Shown here: positions 34,337-43,900 of the stretch, piece by piece
Position numbering within the stretch: the stretch's first letter is position 1
Layout: every line of letters starts with the position of its first letter
DNA from: Shouchella sp047238345
GTDB lineage: Bacteria; Bacillota; Bacilli; Bacillales; Bacillaceae_D
Length of the DNA stretch: 64,000 nt
NCBI RefSeq assembly: GCF_047238345.1
Contig: NZ_JBDFMQ010000002.1
Coordinates: 115,213-179,212 of the forward strand
Direction of reading: 5' to 3'
Made by a program: the position numbers and the translations under genes
Notes under the pieces: generated by a model
What the model saw: only the letters and a program-made list of their open reading frames with translations
Database searches by the model: none
Told to the model about the DNA's origin: nothing

Positions 34337-35605
34337 ATGAAAAAAGTATCTTTAAGTGCGTCAGCATTAGTGGCCATGATAACGTTGTCGGCATGTGGAG
34401 GTTCGGGGACTAGCGGTAGCGGTGATGAAAATACCTTAACGGCATGGGCTTGGAATATTAACATCCCTGTACTTGAAGAAGCGGCCTCGCAATTTGCGGA
34501 AGAGCACCCGGATTTTGAGTTGGAAATTATTGAAGTTGGCACACCTGATGTGTATCAACGAATTACAACCGGGCTCCAGGCAAATGGAGAAGGATTGCCA
34601 GATATCATGCTAGTGGAAGACGATCGCGTCCAAGGCTATTTATCTAATTTTTCTGATGCATTCTTGGACATCTCTGAATACGGGTTTGATACTGATCATC
34701 ACGATAAATTTCCAAGCTTTAAAACAGAGTTACTGACAGTTGATGGTGGCGTCTATGGATTCCCTTTTGATGCCGGTCCTGCTGGAGTGTTTTATCGAAC
34801 AGATCTGTTTGAAGATGCCGGAATCGATGTTGAACAAATCCATACATGGGACGATTTTATTGAAGCGGGTCATACATTAAGAGACGAACTAGACGTGGCT
34901 TTAACCGGTATTGATATTAGTAATGATGATGGCGTCTATCGAATGATGCTCAATCAACAAGGAACGTTTTATTTTGATGAGAACGAAGAAATTAATTTGG
35001 CTTCAGACGAATCAATTAGGGCAATGGAGGTCGTTCAACGACTTCACCAAGAGGGGTTAAATGAAAATCTAGTAGGCTGGGATGCCTGGTTAACAGGGTT
35101 AGCAAATGGAAACGTCGCAACGGCACCCACAGGGGCATGGTTAACAGGGTCCTTGACGGAGCAGGCTCCTGACTTAGAAGGACAGTGGGGTGTTATGCCA
35201 CTACCCGCAATGGAAGAAGGCGGAAACCAAGCATCGAACTTAGGTGGCAGTAATTATATGATTTCCGCTGGCACAAATAATCCTGAACTTGCCTACGATT
35301 TCATGGAATTCTTTTCAACTACCGATGATGTTCAACTAACCGCAATGGAGAATGGGTTATTTCCATCTTTAAACACGATCTACGAGGATGATGTCTTTAC
35401 GTCACCGGTTGCTTACTTTGGTGATCAAGCGATTTGGGAATTGTTTGCTGGGATGATGGATGATATTCCTGCCGTCAATTACACCGGGAACTATTCGATC
35501 GCTCGTGATGAAACAGAAACAGCGCAATCAGACGCAGCAAATGGCGCCGATGTATCAGATGTAATGACCCGCGCGGAACAACAATTACAGAACCGTATTA
35601 ATTAA
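34337..35605 (+). CDS. ABC sugar importer, extracellular binding lipoprotein
   Basis: A 422-residue family 1 solute-binding protein. The signal peptide ends in the lipobox LSAC with Cys20, so the mature protein is lipid-anchored. A short Gly/Ser linker precedes the binding domain starting TLTAWAWNI; DAGPAGVFYRTDLFEDAGI is typical of MalE/UgpB-like proteins. GAGGGGGC lies about 5 nt before the ATG. Two permease genes follow; no ATPase gene is present, so an MsmX-like shared ATPase elsewhere is presumably used, as is usual in bacilli. Confidence 0.92.
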   Translation: MKKVSLSASALVAMITLSACGGSGTSGSGDENTLTAWAWNINIPVLEEAASQFAEEHPDFELEIIEVGTPDVYQRITTGLQANGEGLPDIMLVEDDRVQGYLSNFSDAFLDISEYGFDTDHHDKFPSFKTELLTVDGGVYGFPFDAGPAGVFYRTDLFEDAGIDVEQIHTWDDFIEAGHTLRDELDVALTGIDISNDDGVYRMMLNQQGTFYFDENEEINLASDESIRAMEVVQRLHQEGLNENLVGWDAWLTGLANGNVATAPTGAWLTGSLTEQAPDLEGQWGVMPLPAMEEGGNQASNLGGSNYMISAGTNNPELAYDFMEFFSTTDDVQLTAMENGLFPSLNTIYEDDVFTSPVAYFGDQAIWELFAGMMDDIPAVNYTGNYSIARDETETAQSDAANGADVSDVMTRAEQQLQNRIN

Positions 35606-35623
35606 GAATTTATTAAAACTGAT

Positions 35624-35657
35624 GTGTTGAAGCAATTAAACGTAATTGCTTCAACAC
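35624..35657 (+). other. Intercistronic hairpin in the ABC importer operon
   Basis: GTGTTGAAGCAATT (35624-35637) and AATTGCTTCAACAC (35644-35657) form a perfect 14-bp stem with a 6-nt loop, between binding protein and permease. No T run follows (CTTGACG), so it more likely protects the binding-protein mRNA end or dampens read-through than terminates fully. This arrangement keeps binding protein in excess of permease. Confidence 0.8.
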
Positions 35658-35680
35658 CTTGACGAAAGAGGGCTGTGACA

Positions 35681-36535
35681 ATGAACCGATCAAAAGCAAC
35701 CCCCTATATCTTTTTAGCACCAGCTGTTATTCTCTTTTTACTTTTTACTGCCTATCCCATACTCGCTTCGATTGTGCTCAGTTTTCAACGATTTGAGGGG
35801 GGCAGTTATGTCTTCACAGGTTTTGATAACTACATACGATTGATTCATGATTCAATCTTTCAAACGGCCTTACTCAATACCTTTATCATCTTTATTCTAC
35901 AAGTACCCTTTATGCTTTTGCTTTCGATGATTTTGGCGAATGTATTAAATAGCCAACTGCTGCGTTTGAAGGGCTTTTTCCGAGTATCCTTCTTTTTGCC
36001 GGCTGTCACATCTTTGGTTGCGTATTCTCTACTTTTTTCTGTCCTCTTACAAGACAATGGGCTCATCAATGAAGTAATAACAACATTCGGCATGTCCGCT
36101 ATTCCGTGGCTGACGGATGGGACATGGGCAAAGATTTCCATCGTCCTTGCAATGACGTGGCGTTGGACTGGCTACAATATGATCATCTATCTTGCTGCCT
36201 TGCAAAACATCCCTCATGAAATGTACGAAGCAGCAAAAATGGATGGGGCAGGACGAATACGCCAGTTTTTCTCTATCACGGTCCCTAGTTTAAAACCAGT
36301 GATCCTTTTTACAGGAATCTTATCAACCATTGGAACGCTACAGTTATTTGACGAACCGTTTAACCTTACAAGTGGGGGACCAGCGAACTCCACGATGACG
36401 TTAGGTTTGTATATCTATGAGAATGGATTCGAATATTTTGATTTTAATTATGCCAGTGCCGTTGCTTATGTGGTTGTGATGCTTGTTGCGGTCCTTTCCA
36501 TTCTACAATTTAAATTAACAGGTGATAAATCATGA
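35681..36535 (+). CDS. ABC sugar importer permease (MalF-like)
   Basis: A 284-residue permease with about six membrane segments. The start at 35681 follows AAAGAGGG at 8 nt; a GTG at 35675 in frame is only 2 nt from it. EAAKMDGAGRIRQFFSITVP is the EAA loop that contacts the ATPase. It overlaps the next permease by 4 nt. Together with the partner it forms the channel for the sugar delivered by the lipoprotein. Confidence 0.93.
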   Translation: MNRSKATPYIFLAPAVILFLLFTAYPILASIVLSFQRFEGGSYVFTGFDNYIRLIHDSIFQTALLNTFIIFILQVPFMLLLSMILANVLNSQLLRLKGFFRVSFFLPAVTSLVAYSLLFSVLLQDNGLINEVITTFGMSAIPWLTDGTWAKISIVLAMTWRWTGYNMIIYLAALQNIPHEMYEAAKMDGAGRIRQFFSITVPSLKPVILFTGILSTIGTLQLFDEPFNLTSGGPANSTMTLGLYIYENGFEYFDFNYASAVAYVVVMLVAVLSILQFKLTGDKS

Positions 36536-37368
36536 AGACATTGAATGGACGCAAACACGTAATAGGGAAGATCAGCATGTATGCATTACTTCTTCTTTTT
36601 TTGATCATCTCCGTCTTTCCGTTTTATTGGATGTTTATTGGGGCAACGAATCCTTCAGCATCGATGTTTTCCAGTCCTCCTAGCTTTATCCCAGGTACTC
36701 ATTTTATGGAAAATTTGCGGAACTTGGATGCGAATGTTGGGATATGGCGCGTGTTATTTAACTCGCTTTTTGTGGCAGGCATTTATGTAGTATTGGCATT
36801 GGCTATTAGCACAACGGCCGCGTACGCCTTTGCTAAATTCACGTTTCGAGGACGAAATTTTATTTTTACCGTCTTTTTGCTTTCCATGATGATCCCTTAT
36901 CAAGCGACACTAATCCCTTTGTTTCAGATGATGGCCAATTTTGACTTGCTTAATACGTATTTCGCATTGATTGCGCCTCAACTTTGCTACCCGTTTGCGA
37001 TCTTCTTAATGAGACAAAACTTTCTCTCCTTTCCAACAGAATTATTGGAATCAGCAAGATTAGATGGGGCAGGGGAATGGCGCATATTTCTTCAAATCGT
37101 ATTACCATCTATGAAGCCTGCACTAGCAGCAACATCAATCTTCTTGTTTATGTTCCAGTGGAACAACTTTATGTGGCCACTCATTGCCATCCGAACACCG
37201 GACATGTATACATTCCCAGTAGCCTTGTCAACGCTTAGTGGAGTTTCCTATACAGACTATGGTCAAGTCATGATGGGCATCACCATTGCTACTGTACCCA
37301 TTCTTATTTTCTTCCTAGCGATGCAAAAACATTTCATCTCAGGAATGTTAGGAAGTGCATTAAAGTAA
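36532..37368 (+). CDS. ABC sugar importer permease (MalG-like)
   Basis: A 278-residue permease with about six membrane segments; ESARLDGAGEWRIFLQIVLP is the EAA loop and FPFYWMFIGAT is typical of the CUT1 second permease. The ATG overlaps the stop of the first permease. It ends the operon, with a strong terminator 19 nt downstream. Confidence 0.93.
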   Translation: MKTLNGRKHVIGKISMYALLLLFLIISVFPFYWMFIGATNPSASMFSSPPSFIPGTHFMENLRNLDANVGIWRVLFNSLFVAGIYVVLALAISTTAAYAFAKFTFRGRNFIFTVFLLSMMIPYQATLIPLFQMMANFDLLNTYFALIAPQLCYPFAIFLMRQNFLSFPTELLESARLDGAGEWRIFLQIVLPSMKPALAATSIFLFMFQWNNFMWPLIAIRTPDMYTFPVALSTLSGVSYTDYGQVMMGITIATVPILIFFLAMQKHFISGMLGSALK

Positions 37369-37386
37369 CTTTCATCAGCCATTGCT

Positions 37387-37429
37387 AAAAAAGAGTAACG
37401 ATAAAAAAATCGTTATTCTCTTTTTTTTG
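37387..37429. terminator. Terminator of the ABC importer operon
   Basis: AAAAAAGAGTAACGAT (37387-37402) pairs with ATCGTTATTCTCTTTTTT (37409-37426), then T run. The stem is nearly perfect. Confidence 0.9.
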
Positions 37430-37751
37430 CCTATTCCTATCTTCTTTTCTACCTATTTTTAACGAATTTTTTGATCCATCAGTTAATAACACCTATTGTT
37501 TTTTTCACAAATGCTAGATGACAGATAATCTAAAAATCATCTTAAATTAAAGATATTTAACAAGTTTTATAGAGATGAATTACCACTCCCATGACAACCT
37601 CATCTAATACTAAATATTTCATATTTATTAATATCACCTACATTTTTACCAAATATATCTAGACACAGATAACTACACTATGAATATCATATTCATTACC
37701 TCGCAACACTCGCTTTCCTACATAACCATAAAATCTGAAAGGCTGTTATGT
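37430..37751. other. Intergenic region upstream of the collagen-like gene
   Basis: AT-rich with no supportable gene. The frame of the collagen-like gene extends into it to 37680 but lacks a ribosome site there. Promoter elements are not obvious; a sporulation sigma factor (SigK) promoter would be expected if the product is exosporial, but I could not single one out. Confidence 0.4.
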
Positions 37752-40700
37752 ATGAAAAGAATAAACTGCAAGAATAATGCTATCTCACAATTTAAGCGAA
37801 CCGATACTAATGGAGGTGCGTTCTATAACACTTATTGTAAAATGGGGGTTCCATCTTTAACAGGCCCTACTGGACCTACTGGAGTAACAGGAATCGGTTT
37901 TGAAAACGGTATTCTAAAATTCAACCGAGCTTTTTCACATCTTTATCCATACGGACAGATGATTATCTATGATGGTAGCACATATTTTGTAAATAACGCC
38001 CCTCCTAGTGGTAAGCCTAATGTATCACCTGATTATACTTTGGTAGCGGCAAGGGGGGCTACGGGCAGTACTGGACCTACTGGCTCTACTGGGAGTACTG
38101 GGGTTACTGGGAGTACCGGATCATCTGGTCCTACCGGTAGCTCTGGCTCTACTGGAGTCACTGGACCTACTGGTTTATCAGGAATCACTGGCGCAACAGG
38201 GCTGACCGGGGTTACTGGTACTACCGGTGTTACTGGAGCCACTGGTGCAACAGGCTCTACTGGTCTAACAGGGGTTACTGGACCTACAGGGGCTACTGGT
38301 TTAAATGGAATTACTGGCTTAACAGGACCGACTGGTCCTACAGGGGTCAATGGGATTCCTGGTTCGACAGGCCCCGCTGGAAGTACTGGTCCTACTGGTA
38401 TCACCGGGATTACTGGGCCGATTGGAATCACGGGGGCAACAGGCGTAATTGGTTTAACAGGTCCTACGGGTACCACCGGAATTACCGGAAACACTGGCTC
38501 TACTGGAAGTACTGGAGCGACTGGACCGACTGGTAGCGCTGGCGTTACGGGAGTGACCGGAGCATCTGGTCCTACCGGAAGTACTGGCTCAACGGGTTTC
38601 ATAGGACCCACTGGTGTTACAGGGACTACCGGAGTTACTGGCAGCACTGGCATTACAGGCAGTATTGGAAACACAGGCGTTACTGGATCCACTGGTCTTA
38701 TTGGAGCGACTGGACTGACCGGAGTTACAGGCCCTACTGGAGTAACCGGTATTACTGGTTCGACAGGATCTACTGGTCTAACAGGGGTTACTGGACCTAC
38801 AGGGGCTACTGGTTTAAATGGAATTACTGGCTTAACAGGTCCGACTGGCCCTACAGGGGTCAATGGGATTTCTGGTTCGACAGGCCCCACTGGAAGTACT
38901 GGTCCTACTGGTATCACCGGGATTACTGGGCCGATTGGAATCACGGGGGCAACAGGCGTAATTGGTTTAACAGGTCCTACGGGTACCACCGGAATTACTG
39001 GAAACACTGGCTCTACTGGAAGTACTGGAGCGACTGGACCGACTGGGGGTACCGGGCCCGCTGGCATTTCTGGAGCCACTGGGAACACGGGCGTTACTGG
39101 ACCTATCGGAATAACGGGGGCAACAGGGGTTACTGGGCCATTAGGACCTTCAGGACTCACCGGGGTCACAGGGTTTACTGGCAGTACTGGTCCTACTGGT
39201 TTAACAGGAGTTACTGGAGCGACTGGTTCCATCGGAAACACTGGTCCTATCGGGGCGACTGGTAGAGCTGGCATTACAGGAAGTACTGGAGCCACCGGAG
39301 TTACTGGAAACACCGGCGCGACAGGGAGCACAGGAATTACTGGTTCGACAGGTCTCGCTGGAATTACCGGTTCCACTGGTTCTATCGGTTTAACAGGAAC
39401 TACTGGGGTTACGGGCGCTACTGGGATCTCCGGTTCCACTGGTCCTACTGGGATTACTGGCTTAACAGGTCCGACTGGCGTTACCGGAGCGGCTGGGATC
39501 ACCGGTTTCACTGGACCTACCGGAAACACTGGCTCAACGGGTTCTACTGGAGCCACTGGAAGCACGGGAGCGACTGGTTTGACAGGAACTACTGGACCTT
39601 CCGGTATTACTGGAACTATTGGTGTTACGGGTTCGACGGGGGCTACCGGCATTACTGGTCCTATCGGTATCACGGGTGCAACAGGGATTACTGGGCCACT
39701 AGGACCTTCAGGACTCACCGGGATCACGGGCATTACTGGTCCTACAGGGGCTGCAGGTTTAAATGGAAGTACTGGTGTAACCGGGATTTCTGGCGTTACT
39801 GGAGTTACAGGTTCCACTGGAATCACTGGCGTTACGGGAGTGACCGGAGCATCTGGTCCTACCGGAAGTACTGGCTCAACGGGTTTTATAGGAGCCACTG
39901 GTGTTACAGGGACTACCGGAGTTACTGGCAGCACGGGCATTACAGGCAGTATTGGAGACACAGGCGTTACTGGATCCACTGGTCCTATTGGTGCGACTGG
40001 ACTGAACGGAGTTACAGGTCCTACCGGGGCTACAGGAGTTAATGGAAGTACTGGTCCTATTGGAGCGACTGGTTCCACAGGGGCAACCGGGGTTACTGGC
40101 ATGACTGGCCCTACAGGAGCGTCAGGTTTAAACGGAACTACTGGCTTAACTGGAACTACAGGACCTGCCGGGGTTACGGGTACCACCGGGCTTACCGGAA
40201 ACACTGGCTCTACTGGAATTACCGGCGCGACAGGGGGCACAGGTTCTACTGGTTCAACGGGTTCTACTGGAGCCACTGGAATTACTGGTCCTACTGGAAA
40301 CACTGGGACTACTGGTTTAACAGGAATCACGGGAGTTACAGGTCCTACCGGAGTGACTGGAAACACCGGTCCTATTGGAGCTACCGGTTCGACAGGACTG
40401 ACCGGGGTTACAGGTTCTACTGGGATCTCCGGAGCTACTGGGGTCACAGGTATTACTGGTTCGACAGGTCCCGCTGGCATTACCGGGAGCACTGGTGTTA
40501 CCGGCGCGACCGGATCCACTGGTCCTATCGGTTTAACAGGAACTACTGGGGTTACTGGAGTGACTGGAGTAACAGGACCTACAGGGGCGACTGGTATTAC
40601 AGGAAGTACTGGACCAACCGGGGTTACAGGTCCTACCGGGCTTACCGGAAGTACTGGGATTACTGGAGCTACTGGGATTACTGGTCCTACAGGTTTAAAT

Positions 40701-42725
40701 GGAATTACTGGCTTAACAGGACCAATTGGCGTTACCGGAGTCACGGGAGTGACTGGGGCTACAGGCCCTACTGGAATTACTGGGCCGACTGGAGTCACTG
40801 GCGTTACTGGACCCATTGGAAACACTGGTCCTATCGGGAATACTGGAACTACTGGCTTAACAGGAACTACTGGAACTGCCGGGGTTACGGGTACCACCGG
40901 GCTTACCGGAAACACTGGCTCTACTGGAATTACCGGCGCGACCGGATCCACTGGGCCTACTGGTTTAACAGGAACTACTGGGGTTACTGGAGCTACAGGT
41001 TCAAATGGAATTACTGGTTCAACAGGGCTGACCGGGCTGACCGGCATCACTGGCTCTACTGGAAGTACTGGCGTTACCGGAGTCACGGGGGTGACTGGTT
41101 CCACCGGAAACACTGGGACTATGGGGAGCACTGGCGTTACTGGAGTTACTGGAGTATCAGGACCTACAGGGGCTACTGGTCTAACAGGGTCTACTGGTAG
41201 CGCTGGTATTACTGGTCCTACCGGAAGCACTGGCATTACTGGAGTTACTGGCTCAACGGGGCTGACTGGTTTTACTGGCTCTACAGGGGCTACTGGTAGC
41301 GGTGGTATTGCAGGAAGTACTGGGGCCACCGGGGTTACTGGAAATACCGGTCCTATTGGAGTTACTGGTTCGACAGGGGGCACAGGTATTACTGGTTCGA
41401 CAGGTCCCGCTGGAGCTACTGGAGTTACTGGTGCAACGGGCGTTACTGGTTTAACAGGGCCTACGGGGGCGACTGGTTCTATCGGAAACACTGGTTCTAC
41501 CGGAAGTACTGGCATTACTGGAGTTACCGGTTCCACTGGTCCTATCGGTTTAACAGGAACTACTGGGGTTACTGGGGTTACTGGGGTTACTGGGGTTACT
41601 GGACTAACCGGCATTACTGGGAGCACTAATGTTACAGGTTCGACAGGGTCAACTGGTTTAACAGGAGGAACTGGTTTTACTGGACCTACTGGGATTACTG
41701 GGCCGACTGGAGTCACTGGCGTTACTGGACCCATTGGAAACACTGGTCCTATCGGGAATACTGGAACTACTGGCTTAACAGGAACTACTGGACCTGCCGG
41801 GGTTACGGGTACCACCGGCCTTACCGGAAACACCGGTCCTATTGGAGTTAATGGTTCGACAGGTCCCGCTGGAGCTACTGGAGTTACTGGTGCAACGGGC
41901 GTGACTGGAGTGACCGGTTCGACAGGGTCTACAGGGTCTACTGGTCCTGCCGGAGCCACTGGGATCTCCGGAGCCACTGGCTCTACTGGAATTACCGGCG
42001 CGACAGGGGTCACAGGTATTACTGGTTCAACAGGTTCTGCTGGAGCCACTGGAATTTCAGGTCCTACTGGAAACACTGGTCCTACTGGTTTAACAGGAAT
42101 CACGGGAGTTACAGGTCCTAACGGAGTGACTGGAAACACTGGTCCTACTGGTATCACCGGAGCTACCGGCATTACTGGCCTTACTGGAAACACTGGATCT
42201 ACAGGGGCTACAGGAAGCACTGGGGCTACGGGCCCTAACGTATTATCATTCGGTTTTTCCGCAATAAAAACTTCAGCTACCGTTAGTGCAGCAGGTCAGT
42301 TAAACGCTTGGAGTACAACTAGTCCATTTTTTACAGGCACTGGTTTTAACGCTGCCGCAGGCACTTACACAGTGCCTGTAACCGGGAGATACTCTATAAA
42401 ATCAATTATTAATTACCGGACAACAGCAGCATTAACCGCTCAAATCGGAGCAGGCGTCAATCCGTCCTTTACAATTCAAAGGATTTCACCAAACCCTACT
42501 ATAATTGCAACTGGTTTAATATCAATTCTTGATGTAAGCATCCTACTGTTATTAACACTTCGCGTTATTCTTGGCAGTGGGGAGGTGACGCTAGTAGCCG
42601 ATGTTGAATTGAATGCAGGGGATGTTTTAGGCGTTTTCTATGTTTCGAATGGATTAACTATTAACTTAAATATCGGGGATTTTGTTCCTGGGGGGACAAT
42701 CTGGTCTATTCACCGATTAACATAA
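37752..42725 (+). CDS. Giant collagen-like (Gly-X-Thr repeat) surface/exosporium protein
   Basis: A 1657-residue protein. The start at 37752 follows GAAAGG by about 10 nt. The N-terminus (MKRINCKNNAISQF) is short and has no signal peptide. An initial short GPTGPTGVTG stretch is split by a ~60-residue globular insert (GIGFENGILKFNRAFSH..), then ~1430 residues of perfect Gly-X-Y triplets follow, mostly G-(P/S/A/V/I/L)-T, as in BclA-like exosporium filaments where Thr is glycosylated. The C-terminal ~160 residues (from NVLSFGFSA) resemble the C1q/TNF-like trimerisation domain of such proteins. A SigK-controlled spore coat/exosporium location is inferred. Long internal repeats make length variation likely. 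Confidence 0.88.
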   Translation: MKRINCKNNAISQFKRTDTNGGAFYNTYCKMGVPSLTGPTGPTGVTGIGFENGILKFNRAFSHLYPYGQMIIYDGSTYFVNNAPPSGKPNVSPDYTLVAARGATGSTGPTGSTGSTGVTGSTGSSGPTGSSGSTGVTGPTGLSGITGATGLTGVTGTTGVTGATGATGSTGLTGVTGPTGATGLNGITGLTGPTGPTGVNGIPGSTGPAGSTGPTGITGITGPIGITGATGVIGLTGPTGTTGITGNTGSTGSTGATGPTGSAGVTGVTGASGPTGSTGSTGFIGPTGVTGTTGVTGSTGITGSIGNTGVTGSTGLIGATGLTGVTGPTGVTGITGSTGSTGLTGVTGPTGATGLNGITGLTGPTGPTGVNGISGSTGPTGSTGPTGITGITGPIGITGATGVIGLTGPTGTTGITGNTGSTGSTGATGPTGGTGPAGISGATGNTGVTGPIGITGATGVTGPLGPSGLTGVTGFTGSTGPTGLTGVTGATGSIGNTGPIGATGRAGITGSTGATGVTGNTGATGSTGITGSTGLAGITGSTGSIGLTGTTGVTGATGISGSTGPTGITGLTGPTGVTGAAGITGFTGPTGNTGSTGSTGATGSTGATGLTGTTGPSGITGTIGVTGSTGATGITGPIGITGATGITGPLGPSGLTGITGITGPTGAAGLNGSTGVTGISGVTGVTGSTGITGVTGVTGASGPTGSTGSTGFIGATGVTGTTGVTGSTGITGSIGDTGVTGSTGPIGATGLNGVTGPTGATGVNGSTGPIGATGSTGATGVTGMTGPTGASGLNGTTGLTGTTGPAGVTGTTGLTGNTGSTGITGATGGTGSTGSTGSTGATGITGPTGNTGTTGLTGITGVTGPTGVTGNTGPIGATGSTGLTGVTGSTGISGATGVTGITGSTGPAGITGSTGVTGATGSTGPIGLTGTTGVTGVTGVTGPTGATGITGSTGPTGVTGPTGLTGSTGITGATGITGPTGLNGITGLTGPIGVTGVTGVTGATGPTGITGPTGVTGVTGPIGNTGPIGNTGTTGLTGTTGTAGVTGTTGLTGNTGSTGITGATGSTGPTGLTGTTGVTGATGSNGITGSTGLTGLTGITGSTGSTGVTGVTGVTGSTGNTGTMGSTGVTGVTGVSGPTGATGLTGSTGSAGITGPTGSTGITGVTGSTGLTGFTGSTGATGSGGIAGSTGATGVTGNTGPIGVTGSTGGTGITGSTGPAGATGVTGATGVTGLTGPTGATGSIGNTGSTGSTGITGVTGSTGPIGLTGTTGVTGVTGVTGVTGLTGITGSTNVTGSTGSTGLTGGTGFTGPTGITGPTGVTGVTGPIGNTGPIGNTGTTGLTGTTGPAGVTGTTGLTGNTGPIGVNGSTGPAGATGVTGATGVTGVTGSTGSTGSTGPAGATGISGATGSTGITGATGVTGITGSTGSAGATGISGPTGNTGPTGLTGITGVTGPNGVTGNTGPTGITGATGITGLTGNTGSTGATGSTGATGPNVLSFGFSAIKTSATVSAAGQLNAWSTTSPFFTGTGFNAAAGTYTVPVTGRYSIKSIINYRTTAALTAQIGAGVNPSFTIQRISPNPTIIATGLISILDVSILLLLTLRVILGSGEVTLVADVELNAGDVLGVFYVSNGLTINLNIGDFVPGGTIWSIHRLT
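38256..38533. repeat. 278-bp internal direct repeat, copy 1
   Basis: This stretch recurs at 38769-39046 with a constant offset of 513 bp (171 codons, in frame) and only a handful of differences. Another long repeat pair in the same gene lies at about 40771-40920 and 41691-41840. Confidence 0.85.
38769..39046. repeat. 278-bp internal direct repeat, copy 2
   Basis: Second copy of 38256-38533. In-frame spacing means recombination between copies would delete or add 171 codons without breaking the frame. Confidence 0.85.
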
Positions 42726-42764
42726 ATTTTCAACAAAAATTAATATGAAAGTCATCCAAAATAA

Positions 42765-42809
42765 CACAAAGCCAACACAATGCATGCTTAGAATTGTGTT
42801 GGCTTTGTG
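42765..42809. terminator. Terminator of the collagen-like gene
   Basis: CACAAAGCCAACACAAT (42765-42781) and ATTGTGTTGGCTTTGTG (42793-42809) form a perfect 17-bp stem with an 11-nt loop. No long T run follows (TAGAAATT), so strength rests on the stem. Confidence 0.8.
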
Positions 42810-42810
42810 T

Positions 42811-42838
42811 AGAAATTAGAAATTAGAAATTAGAAATT
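42811..42838. repeat. Tandem 7-bp repeat, four units
   Basis: AGAAATT occurs four times in a row immediately after the terminator stem. It is a simple sequence repeat without an evident role. Confidence 0.8.
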
Positions 42839-42983
42839 ACACATATAATTGAGTTTAGGAATTTCTTTTCTGTCTCAAAACTAAAGAATACTTAATATAT
42901 TGAGATAAAACTTGGATTTCTATAAGAGTTCCTGTAATCTATCTTATGTAAACTTATAAAAATATAAAGAAAAGGATGATTAT

Positions 42984-43256
42984 TCACCCTCTTCTACTCT
43001 CCTTTTTCGCATCAACCACTTCATTACGCTTTATAAACTTAATAACCAGTGGCAATATAATTATGATTGATACATACGTCATCACGTCATTTGGTATCAA
43101 CTGTACGAAAGTGGTGTTTACAATGCTCAACGCTATAGCTAAGAGGAAAAAGGCTAGATGTACCATGTCTAACGCTTTCGTCTTAAAGATAGGTATTCCT
43201 GTTTTCTTTATAGCAATCGTAATAAACACGCCAATCAAGAGGATGTAAATTGCCAT
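42984..43256 (-). CDS. Small membrane protein, three helices
   Basis: A 90-residue protein with about three hydrophobic segments and a charged tail (KFIKRNEVVDAKKESRRG). AAAGGAG lies about 9 nt before the ATG. An equal-length frame on the opposite strand is a shadow. Function unknown; no neighbours in operon. Confidence 0.65.
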   Translation of the reverse strand: MAIYILLIGVFITIAIKKTGIPIFKTKALDMVHLAFFLLAIALSIVNTTFVQLIPNDVMTYVSIIIILPLVIKFIKRNEVVDAKKESRRG

Positions 43257-43284
43257 ACAGCGACACTCCTTTGTTTATACTTTA

Positions 43285-43600
43285 TTACTGAGGAAACACA
43301 CCAGTTGGAACGACCGCATATCCTAAGCCTGTAACTCTTAGCCTAACACCGTTACCTTCGTGCTCGGCTTCAATCATGTTGCCTAATCCAATTAACCCCC
43401 CACCGATAGTTCTCGAAATAACACTTACAAGCTGTCTAGGTGGAACCGGAATATGTCTAGAGATCAATTCGAGTGATACTGCCGGGCCACCAGGTGTTTT
43501 AATCCTTCATAAAGGGTTCTAGTTTCGTTGGCGTTAAAAATACATTGGATCCCCACCAGTATACATCAACACCACTTCTATTTGACATCATGCCAATTGT
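43285..43600 (-). pseudogene. Frameshifted remnant of a small (probably secreted) protein
   Basis: On the minus strand, MMSNRSGVDVYWWGSNVFLT... runs to a TAA near 43503. A shift brings in IKTPGGPAVSLELISRHIPV, continuing through GGGLIGLGNMIEAEHEGNGV to VPTGVFPQ and a stop at 43285. The two parts together read as one protein, broken by a frameshift and probably lacking its 5' end. The Gly-rich hydrophobic middle and GNGV..PTG-PQ end recall small secreted proteins of bacilli. Family not named. Confidence 0.5.
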
Positions 43601-43616
43601 ATCGCTAGATGATAAT

Positions 43617-43638
43617 AAGCAGCCAAAAGGCTGCTTTT
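43617..43638. terminator. Short hairpin at the head of repeat copy 1
   Basis: AAGCAGCC (43617-43624) and GGCTGCTT (43629-43636) form a perfect 8-bp stem with an AAAA loop, followed by TTC. The same stem with a different loop (ACGT) heads copy 2 at 45459-45478. Confidence 0.75.
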
Positions 43639-43900
43639 CTTGTCAATGATTGATTCGTTCATTTGTTCTGTACTTAATTGCCCGTTTTCGTCAGCTCGTT
43701 AAAAAACAAACCGGAACGTACACCATGTTAATGTGTCGCTATCTATGCATTTTTTCATAAATGGGCACAAATCTACTGTTGTAGTTAGTGGTTGTTTTAG
43801 AGTGGAGCGAGCTGCAAGAGTTTCTAAGAACGTCCCGTTTGCTTTCTTAAAAATTTCTAGCAGACCTTTTGGCAGCCTCGTTTGTTAGTCTTTTGGTTTA
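43617..43900. repeat. Non-coding repeat module, copy 1
   Basis: This and 45459-45720 share an ordered series of blocks: the AAGCAGCC hairpin, a variable stretch, a GTACTT-ATTGCC block, GTC-GCTCGTTA, CACAAATCTAC, GGTTGTTTTAGAGTGGAGCG, GCAAGAGTTTCTAAGAACG and CTAGCAGACC. The middle holds an inverted repeat (GTTTCTAAGAA ... TTCTTAGAAAC), perfect in copy 2 and partly lost here. Confidence 0.75.

Noticed and set aside
38033..42220. A 1395-codon open frame on the minus strand antisense to the collagen-like gene
   Set aside because: It is the mirror of GGN-ACN triplet repeats, gives a Pro-Val-(x)-Pro low-complexity product and has no ribosome site or domain. The plus-strand frame has real N- and C-terminal domains.
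37860..42240. Dense short repeats that could be taken for a CRISPR array or minisatellite
   Set aside because: The repeats are 9-nt codon triplets of Gly-X-Thr without regular spacers; there are no cas genes.
42976..43248. Plus-strand 90-codon frame opposite the small membrane protein
   Set aside because: The minus-strand frame has a good AAAGGAG and membrane-protein composition; the plus frame has neither a clear ribosome site nor a sensible layout.
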